Shown here: positions 58,120 to 64,000 of the stretch, in pieces | Numbering within the stretch: the stretch's first letter is position 1 | Layout of the letters: each line of letters opens with the position of its first letter | From: Pseudomonas sp. PB120 | GTDB lineage: Bacteria; Pseudomonadota; Gammaproteobacteria; Pseudomonadales; Pseudomonadaceae | Length of the DNA: 64,000 nucleotides | Reading direction: 5' to 3' | NCBI RefSeq assembly: GCF_009761815.1 | Contig: NZ_RWIN01000040.1 | Location: 1 to 64,000, forward strand | Translations under genes and position numbers: made by a program | Notes under the pieces: generated by a model | Databases searched by the model: none | What the model saw: the letters and a program-made list of their open reading frames with translations, nothing else | Told to the model about the DNA's origin: nothing

Positions 58120-58920
58120 TTACGGCGCCGGTTGCAGCATCGACGGATCGGTCAACGGCAGTAGCCAGCGCGCCTGTCCGGATTTCAAACCGCCGCGACG
58201 GGAACGATCCACCACCCAGCCGCGAGCCTCGACCTGCTTGCCCTTGAGCTTTTCCAGCGTCGACGCGTCGAACGGCCCGAGCAAATTGGGTGCAACCCGC
58301 AATACAACCGAATCCTGCAACTCGATCCAGATACCGCCGCGATTTCGCTGCACCTTGCTCACACGCCCGCTCACCACGGCAAAACCGGACGTGCGGATCT
58401 GCTCCGCTTTCAGTACAGGCGACTGGCGCCAAACCCCGAGCCCGGCACGACGGGCATGACGCTCGGCAACTTGCTGACAACTGACCAAAGCGACGTTGGG
58501 CGCGACCGCCACCTGAAAACCGAGGCCTTCGGCGAGCATCTGCGCTTCGAGATTGGCCCCGTCGGCGCCGTAGACATGAGCCAGCGTGCGGCCGTATTTA
58601 TCCTTGCTCTCTTTACCCGGCAGCAAACCGACCCGCCCGCCGCTCGACGCCACCAACGCTTCCAGGCGCTTTCGCGCCACCACCGCAAAGGGCTCGTCGG
58701 AACGCCCCTGCTTACCCAGCTCAGGCGTGTTCAAACCGATCATGCGCACACTGCGGCCGTCGGCCAGGCGCAATGTGTCGCCATCCACCACGCGCTGCAC
58801 CGCGACCGTCGCCAGGCCATTGGGTGCCGGGCAGTAGGCCTGGGCGCCGCCCAGCCAAATCGCAGACACAAAAAAGGCGCCCCATAGGGACGCCTTTTTC
58901 ATCAGCATGGATAAGCCCAT
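58120..58920 (-). CDS. Secreted thermonuclease-family nuclease
   Basis: A 266-residue (or slightly shorter) SNase-like nuclease with an N-terminal signal peptide (KKASLWGAFFVSAIWLGGA, cleaved near AQA-Y). The SNc domain holds VVDGDTLRLADGRSVRMIGL, NTPELGKQG and KYGRTLAHVYGADGA, which carry the metal-binding Asp and catalytic Arg residues. A second C-terminal OB-like part (~165-260; VVSGRVSKVQRNRGGIWIEL) follows. Start codons at 58920, 58908 and 58902 are all possible, and none has a strong ribosome binding site. The codons for the signal peptide also form the rpmE terminator. It lies 14 bases after rpmE in the same direction. Confidence 0.85.
   Translation of the reverse strand: MGLSMLMKKASLWGAFFVSAIWLGGAQAYCPAPNGLATVAVQRVVDGDTLRLADGRSVRMIGLNTPELGKQGRSDEPFAVVARKRLEALVASSGGRVGLLPGKESKDKYGRTLAHVYGADGANLEAQMLAEGLGFQVAVAPNVALVSCQQVAERHARRAGLGVWRQSPVLKAEQIRTSGFAVVSGRVSKVQRNRGGIWIELQDSVVLRVAPNLLGPFDASTLEKLKGKQVEARGWVVDRSRRGGLKSGQARWLLPLTDPSMLQPAP
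58870..58900 (-). terminator. rpmE terminator embedded in the nuclease signal-peptide codons
   Basis: A 13-bp stem (58871-58883 with 58887-58899), AAAAAGGCG/CGCCTTTTT plus a U-G wobble and CCC/GGG, with a 3-base loop. It ends in a run of T on the minus strand. It lies 35-65 bases after the rpmE stop, and on that strand it encodes Lys-Lys-Ala-Ser-Leu-Trp-Gly-Ala-Phe-Phe of the nuclease signal peptide. Confidence 0.85.
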
Positions 58921-58934
58921 CGGGCTTGCCAGCC

Positions 58935-59165
58935 TTACTCTGCAGCAGCAGGAGCTTTCTTGCCGAAAGCGCCGAAACGGTCTGCGAAGCGCTGTACACG
59001 GCCGCCAGTATCCAGAGTCTTCTGCTTACCGGTGTAGAACGGGTGGCACTCGTTGCATACGTCGATCGCCAGAGGCTTGGCCAGGTTCGAACGAGTTTCG
59101 AACTTGTTGCCACAGCTGCAGGTAACTGCGGTGATTTCGTATGTTGGATGGATATCGGCTTTCAT
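58935..59165 (-). CDS. rpmE: 50S ribosomal protein L31 (zinc-binding form)
   Basis: A 76-residue protein starting [20 protein letters not shown]. Cys16, Cys18 (CSC) and Cys37, Cys40 (CNEC) are the zinc ligands, so this is the C+ form that can be replaced by a zinc-free paralogue under zinc limitation. The frame extends 18 codons upstream, but the ATG at 59165 gives the conserved N-terminus. It is divergent from priA. Confidence 0.97.
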   Translation of the reverse strand: MKADIHPTYEITAVTCSCGNKFETRSNLAKPLAIDVCNECHPFYTGKQKTLDTGGRVQRFADRFGAFGKKAPAAAE

Positions 59166-59365
59166 GGTAATTCCTCGGTCTAGCGTGCCGCCACTCAACA
59201 CTATTGTTGAATACCGCACGTAATTAGGCCGCGGATTCTACCAGACATTGCCAATCACGCAAGCTGTCACTGAGACCGACCGTCTGCTAGGCTCCCGACC
59301 CAAAGCTCCCACAGGTGATGTGGCCAGCTCCTGCATTTATTGCCTGCTGATCGAGAATCCCCCGC

Positions 59366-61585
59366 GTGCCCGACGCCATTTTGCGCCTCGCCCTGCCTTC
59401 GCCCCTGCGCCGCCTGTTCGATTACCGTGCACCTGCGGGAATCCTGCGCGCCCAGTTGCAGCCCGGCATGCGCTTGCGGGTGCCGTTCGGGCGGCGGGAG
59501 ATGATTGGGATTCTGGTGGAAGTAACCGACCACAGCGAAGTGCCGGTCGAGAAACTCAAACCTGCCCTGGCCTTGCTCGACGCAACGCCACCGCTGCCGC
59601 CAGCGCTGTTCAAGCTGTGCCTGTGGACTTCCCAGTATTACCAGCACAGCCTCGGCGACACGTTGAGCTGGGCGCTGCCAGTGTTGCTGCGCCAGGGCGA
59701 ACTGGCCGAAGCGCGCCAGGAGCGCTTTTGGTCCGCCGCGCCCGGCGCCAGCCTTGATGACCCGCGCATCGCCCGTGCCCCGCGCCAGCGTGAAGCTCTG
59801 GCAACGCTGGCCCAGCATCCCCACGGTGTCGCCCATCAGTTGCTGAGCAAGTTGATGCTGAGCAAGGACAGCCTGGACTTGCTGCTGGCCAAGGACCTCG
59901 TGCAGGTCGAAATCCGCAAACACGCGCCCGGCGCCCGGCACGAACACTGGCTGGCACAACCGGAACTGCCGCTTAATCCCGAACAGCGTGCAGCCTATGA
60001 AGCGATCCGCGCCGGGTTCGACAGTTATCACGCGTTCCTGCTGGCTGGCGTCACCGGCAGCGGCAAGACCGAAGTCTATTTGCAACTGATCCGCGAAACC
60101 CTGGAAGCCGGCAAGCAAGCCTTGGTGCTGATCCCGGAGATCAACCTCGGCCCGCAAACCCTGGCGCGCTTCGAGCAGCGTTTCAATGCGCGCATCGCGC
60201 TGATTCACTCGGCGGTCAATGATCGCGAACGCCTGGAAGCGTGGCTCGCCGCCCGCGACGGCGACGCCGACATCATTATCGGCACCCGGTCGGCGCTGTT
60301 CACGCCCATGAAGAATCCCGGCCTGATCATCATCGACGAAGAGCACGACGGCTCTTATAAGCAGCAGGAAGGTTTGCGTTATCACGCCCGCGATCTGGCA
60401 CTCGTCCGCGCCCGGCAGGAAAACATTCCGATCGTGCTCGGCTCCGCCACGCCTTCGCTGGAAAGCCTGCATAACGCCTACACCGGTCGTTACGGTCTCC
60501 TACGCCTGAATGAGCGTGCGGGTGGCGCCAAGCAGCCACGATTCCTGCGTCTGGATGTAAAAAGCCGTCCGCTGGACAGCGGTATTTCCGGGCCGATGCA
60601 ACAAGCCATCGGCCAGACCCTGGCAGCCGGCCAGCAAGTGCTGGTGTTCCTCAACCGGCGCGGCTTCGCGCCGACCTTGCTCTGCCACGACTGCGGCTGG
60701 ATGTCCGAGTGCCAGCGCTGCGATGCGCGGATGACGGTGCATCAACGCTCTGGCGAACTGCGCTGCCACCATTGTGGCTACGTCGAACGCGTGCCCCGGC
60801 ACTGCCCGAAATGCCGCAAGGTCGATCTAAGGCCGGTGGGCGCCGGCACTGAACGGGCCGAAGAACGCCTGGCGATTCTGTTCCCGGACTTCCCGGTGCT
60901 GCGGGTCGACCGGGACAGCACGTCGCGCAAAGACGCGATGAATCAACTGTTCGCCACCATTCAGAAAGGCCAGCCGTGCATTCTGGTGGGCACGCAGATG
61001 CTTGCCAAAGGGCATCACTTTCCACGGGTGACGCTGGTGTCGATTCTCGATGCCGACGGCGGACTGTTCTCCGGCGACTTCCGCGCCAGCGAGCGCATGG
61101 CACAGTTGATCGTCCAGGTGGCCGGTCGCGCGGGCCGGGCCGAGGAGCCTGGCCGGGTGATTATCCAGACGCACCTGGCCGACCATCCGCTGCTGGTGCA
61201 ACTGACGGAACAGGGTTACTTCGCCTTCGCCGAGCAGGCGCTGAGCGAGCGCCGCAGTGCGGGGTTGCCGCCGTTTGCGCACCTGGCGCTGTTGCGGGCC
61301 GAAGCGCACAAACCGGGGCAAGCCGAAGGCTTTCTCGATGAAGCATGCAGCGAGGCCGAGCGTTTACTGGCCGAGCAGAATTCGAGCGGGATTGAGCTGC
61401 TCGGGCCGGTGCCGGCACCGATGGAACGTCGGGCCGGGCGTTATCGGGCGCAGTTGTTGTTGCAGGCGACGGCCCGGGCACCGTTGCACCGGTTGCTGGC
61501 CAGCTGGTTGCTGGTGCTGGAGCAGATGCCGAGTGGACGGGCGGTGCGCTGGTCGCTGGACGTCGATCCCGTGGATTTGTATTGA
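59366..61585 (+). CDS. priA: Primosomal replication restart helicase PriA
   Basis: A 739-residue 3'-5' helicase that reloads the replisome at stalled forks. The N-terminal 3'-DNA-end-binding domain (PDAILRLALPSPLRRLFDYR) is followed by Walker A LLAGVTGSGKTEVYLQL, the DEEH box IIIDEEHDGSYKQQ, and an eight-cysteine zinc region (CHDCGWMSECQRCDARM, then CHHCGYVERVPRHCPKC). Helicase motifs V-VI follow (GTQMLAKGHHFPRVTLV, QVAGRAGRAEEPGRV). The start is a GTG at 59366. It has a 200-base divergent promoter region shared with rpmE. Confidence 0.96.
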   Translation: MPDAILRLALPSPLRRLFDYRAPAGILRAQLQPGMRLRVPFGRREMIGILVEVTDHSEVPVEKLKPALALLDATPPLPPALFKLCLWTSQYYQHSLGDTLSWALPVLLRQGELAEARQERFWSAAPGASLDDPRIARAPRQREALATLAQHPHGVAHQLLSKLMLSKDSLDLLLAKDLVQVEIRKHAPGARHEHWLAQPELPLNPEQRAAYEAIRAGFDSYHAFLLAGVTGSGKTEVYLQLIRETLEAGKQALVLIPEINLGPQTLARFEQRFNARIALIHSAVNDRERLEAWLAARDGDADIIIGTRSALFTPMKNPGLIIIDEEHDGSYKQQEGLRYHARDLALVRARQENIPIVLGSATPSLESLHNAYTGRYGLLRLNERAGGAKQPRFLRLDVKSRPLDSGISGPMQQAIGQTLAAGQQVLVFLNRRGFAPTLLCHDCGWMSECQRCDARMTVHQRSGELRCHHCGYVERVPRHCPKCRKVDLRPVGAGTERAEERLAILFPDFPVLRVDRDSTSRKDAMNQLFATIQKGQPCILVGTQMLAKGHHFPRVTLVSILDADGGLFSGDFRASERMAQLIVQVAGRAGRAEEPGRVIIQTHLADHPLLVQLTEQGYFAFAEQALSERRSAGLPPFAHLALLRAEAHKPGQAEGFLDEACSEAERLLAEQNSSGIELLGPVPAPMERRAGRYRAQLLLQATARAPLHRLLASWLLVLEQMPSGRAVRWSLDVDPVDLY

Positions 61586-61596
61586 ATTCGAGATTG

Positions 61597-61675
61597 CTAT
61601 CGCGAGCAGGCTCGCTCCCACAGGGGATCTGTGGCGCTCAACTGACCAATGTGGGAGCGAGCCTGCTCGCGATGA
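61597..61675. repeat. REPIN between priA and argS
   Basis: Arms TCGCGAGCAGGCTCGCTCCC (61600) and GTGGGAGCGAGCCTGCTCGC (61651), spacer ~30 bases, directly after the priA stop codon in the 220-base gap before argS. Confidence 0.9.
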
Positions 61676-61805
61676 GGCCCGATTTGTCACCACATATCCA
61701 TAACCTGCCCGCTATAGTTGGCAAGCCCGCTTTCGCAACGGATAATGCCCAGTTTTTCCACTAGCGCATCAAGCGCCGCCGCGCTTGCGGTCGAAAGAGA
61801 ACACC

Positions 61806-63542
61806 ATGAAAGACACCATTCGCCAGCTGATCCAACAAGCCATCACCCAACTCGTCAACGAAGGTGTGTTGCCTGAAGGCCTGACGCCGGCGATCCAGGT
61901 GGAAAACTCCCGTGACAAGACGCACGGCGACTTCGCCAGCAACATCGCCATGATGCTGGCCAAGCCGGCCGGCATGAAGCCGCGCGATCTGGCCGAGAAA
62001 ATCATCGCCGCGCTGCCGGCTGACGAGAACGTCACCAAGACCGAAATCGCCGGCCCGGGCTTCCTGAACTTCTTCCAGAACACCCAGGCCCTGGCCTCGC
62101 GCCTGGACGCGGCCCTGGCCGACGAAAAAATCGGCGTGCGCAAGGCCGGCCCGGCGCAGCGCACGGTGGTCGACCTGTCGGCACCGAACCTCGCCAAAGA
62201 GATGCACGTCGGCCACTTGCGCTCGACCATCATTGGCGACGGTGTGGCCCGCGTACTCGAATTCCTTGGCGACGAAGTGATCCGTCAGAACCACGTGGGC
62301 GACTGGGGCACCCAATTCGGCATGCTGATGGCTTACCTCCAGGAAAACCCGATCACCAGCGACGAGCTGTCGGACCTGGAAAACTTCTACCGCGCGGCCA
62401 AAGGGCGCTTCGATGAATCCGAAGAGTTCGCCGACCGCGCCCGTGGCCTGGTGGTCAAGCTGCAAGCCGGCGACCCGGACTGCCTGGCGCTGTGGACCAA
62501 GTTCAAGGACATCTCGCTGTCCCACTGCCAGAAAATCTACGAGCTGCTGAACGTCAAACTGACCATGGCCGACGTGATGGGCGAAAGCGCCTATAACGAC
62601 GACCTGATCAATGTGGTCAACGACCTCAAGGCCGCCGGAATGCTGGTCGAAAGTAACGGCGCCCAGTGCGTGTTCCTCGACGAGTTCAAGAACGCCGATG
62701 GCGATCCGCTGCCGGTGATCATCGTCAAGGCTGACGGCGGTTACCTCTACGCCACCACCGACCTGGCGGCCGTGCGTTATCGCAGCGGCAAACTGAAAGC
62801 TGATCGCGCGCTTTATTTCGTCGACCAGCGCCAGGCCCTGCACTTCCAGCAAGTCTTCGCAGTCGCCCGCAAGGCCGGCTTTGTGACGCACCCGATGGAA
62901 ATGGAACACATGGGCTTCGGCACCATGAACGGCGCTGACGGCCGTCCGTTCAAGACCCGTGATGGCGGCACCGTGAAGCTGATCGACCTGCTGACCGAAG
63001 CCCAGGAACGCGCCTACACCCTGGTGAAGGACAAGAACCCGGAGCTGGCCGAGGCCGAGTTGCGCAACATCGCCAAGGTCGTGGGCATCGGCGCGGTGAA
63101 ATACGCCGACCTGTCCAAGCATCGCACCAGTGACTACAGCTTCAACTTCGACCTGATGCTGAACTTCGAAGGCAACACCGCGCCGTACCTGCTGTACGCA
63201 TACACCCGCGTGGCTGGTGTGTTCCGCAAGCTCGGCAAGGACTTCAGCGAAGTCGAAGGCCAGATCGTCCTCGAAGCGCCACACGAACATGAGCTGGCGG
63301 CCAAGCTGGCTCAGTTCGGCGAAGTGCTGAACAACGTTTCCGACAAAGGGACGCCGCACATCCTCTGCACCTACCTGTACGATGTGGCCGGCCTGTTCTC
63401 CAGCTTCTACGAGAACTGCCCGATCCTCAGCGCTGAAACCCCGGCGCAAATGCAAAGCCGCCTGCGCCTTGCCGCGCTGACCGGTCGCACCCTCAAGCAA
63501 GGCCTGGAACTCTTGGGTCTGGAAACTCTGGAGCGTATGTAA
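61806..63542 (+). CDS. argS: Arginyl-tRNA synthetase
   Basis: A 578-residue class I synthetase that charges tRNA-Arg. The N-terminal ArgS-specific domain ([20 protein letters not shown]) is followed by the HIGH-type motif [17 protein letters not shown] and a C-terminal anticodon-binding domain ending [12 protein letters not shown]. As in most ArgS, no canonical KMSKS is evident ([15 protein letters not shown] is near its place). The ATG at 61806 has AAAGAGAA upstream and matches the conserved N-terminus; the frame runs seven codons further. Confidence 0.97.
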   Translation: MKDTIRQLIQQAITQLVNEGVLPEGLTPAIQVENSRDKTHGDFASNIAMMLAKPAGMKPRDLAEKIIAALPADENVTKTEIAGPGFLNFFQNTQALASRLDAALADEKIGVRKAGPAQRTVVDLSAPNLAKEMHVGHLRSTIIGDGVARVLEFLGDEVIRQNHVGDWGTQFGMLMAYLQENPITSDELSDLENFYRAAKGRFDESEEFADRARGLVVKLQAGDPDCLALWTKFKDISLSHCQKIYELLNVKLTMADVMGESAYNDDLINVVNDLKAAGMLVESNGAQCVFLDEFKNADGDPLPVIIVKADGGYLYATTDLAAVRYRSGKLKADRALYFVDQRQALHFQQVFAVARKAGFVTHPMEMEHMGFGTMNGADGRPFKTRDGGTVKLIDLLTEAQERAYTLVKDKNPELAEAELRNIAKVVGIGAVKYADLSKHRTSDYSFNFDLMLNFEGNTAPYLLYAYTRVAGVFRKLGKDFSEVEGQIVLEAPHEHELAAKLAQFGEVLNNVSDKGTPHILCTYLYDVAGLFSSFYENCPILSAETPAQMQSRLRLAALTGRTLKQGLELLGLETLERM

Positions 63543-63543
63543 G

Positions 63544-64000
63544 TTGGCTGCCAAGAAAAAACCTGCACCCAAGCGTGGCGCCAGCCGTTACCAAGCTCCT
63601 GCAAAGCAACCGATCCCGGGCTGGTTGTGGATGGCCATCGGCCTGACGGTCGGCGCGTTCATCGTGTTTCTGATGAAGCTTGAACCGGGCAAGGGCAGCG
63701 AGAGTGTCAAGCGCGAAAAGATCGAGCAGCAGAAAGCCACCAAGATCGCCGAGGCCAACAAGACCCCGCCGAGCCCGACGCAACCGGTGAAGCCGAAGTA
63801 CGACTTCTACACCTTGCTGCCGGAATCGGAAGTGATCGTGCCGCCGGATGCCGTACCGGAGAAAACCCTGCCGACGCCGGCAGTTCCGACCACGCCGGTC
63901 ACCCCTGCGGAAGCGGCGAAAATCGACACTGCACGCGCTCAGGCCGCCCTGGCCGGCGTTACGCCCCCACCGGCACCGCCCGTCGCCAAGGCCGCACCTG
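63544..64000 (+). CDS. SPOR-domain cell division protein, 5' part only
   Basis: The first 152 codons of a protein that runs off the window. A TTG start two bases after the argS stop gives a basic N-terminus (MAAKKKPAPKRGASRYQAPA), a membrane helix at ~25-44 (GWLWMAIGLTVGAFIVFLM) and a Lys/Glu-rich then Pro-rich periplasmic linker with KYDFYTLLPESEVIVPPD. This is the N-terminal layout of FtsN-like proteins, whose C-terminal SPOR domain would lie beyond 64000. The gene after argS in Pseudomonas is of this kind as I remember. Confidence 0.85.
   Translation, partial: MAAKKKPAPKRGASRYQAPAKQPIPGWLWMAIGLTVGAFIVFLMKLEPGKGSESVKREKIEQQKATKIAEANKTPPSPTQPVKPKYDFYTLLPESEVIVPPDAVPEKTLPTPAVPTTPVTPAEAAKIDTARAQAALAGVTPPPAPPVAKAAP

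Noticed and set aside
61761..63572. 603-codon open frame on the minus strand opposite argS
   Set aside because: Antisense shadow of argS with low-complexity composition and no ribosome binding site or recognisable domain.

Overview
The window is chromosomal DNA from a fluorescent-group Pseudomonas. It is GC-rich, almost fully coding, dotted with Pseudomonas-type REP palindromes, and its housekeeping gene order matches, from memory, the P. aeruginosa PA5020-PA5052 neighbourhood. There are no rRNA or tRNA genes, insertion sequences, prophage genes or CRISPR arrays.

Layout. 0.2-7 kb: an acyl-CoA dehydrogenase, two methyl-accepting chemotaxis proteins facing away from each other, and between them a small ZapA-like/coiled-coil gene pair. 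7-14 kb: a K+/H+ antiporter, an MscK-type mechanosensitive channel, and the AMPylating pseudokinase SelO. 13.8-16 kb: a HigB/HigA toxin-antitoxin pair with a striking palindromic operator, thioredoxin 2 (trxC) and an orphan ParA ATPase.

16.3-34.6 kb: an uninterrupted rightward aryl polyene (APE) biosynthesis operon of 18 genes, mostly with overlapping start and stop codons. It holds three ketosynthase-like proteins, two acyl carrier proteins, an AMP-ligase fused to a hotdog dehydratase, a second dehydratase, a ketoreductase, an aromatic amino acid ammonia-lyase, two acyltransferases, a glycosyltransferase, a thioesterase, a LolA-like carrier, an MMPL exporter, a CPA2-type antiporter, a flavoprotein, a methyltransferase and a DUF3261 lipoprotein. 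It sits between genes that I recall as adjacent in P. aeruginosa (parA-like and lysR/MFS), so it looks like a lineage-specific insertion. REP doublets (REPINs) interrupt it three times, and two of these are read through in frame in the signal peptides of exported proteins.

34.7-38 kb: a DUF6124 small protein with a long, highly structured leader, then a divergent LysR/MFS pair. 38-64 kb: conserved housekeeping genes. hemE, gltD, gltB, a DamX-like ATPase/SPOR protein, aroB, aroK and pilQPONM run leftward; ponA (PBP1a) runs rightward; malic enzyme, a nuclease and rpmE run leftward; priA, argS and a truncated SPOR protein run rightward. These cover haem, glutamate and aromatic synthesis, type IV pilus alignment and secretion, peptidoglycan synthesis, replication restart and translation.

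The most unusual points are the REPINs translated into signal peptides, the structured leader upstream of the DUF6124 gene, the rpmE terminator embedded in the signal-peptide codons of the nuclease gene, the second ZapA-like pair lacking 6S RNA, and the hybrid selectivity motif of the ammonia-lyase.
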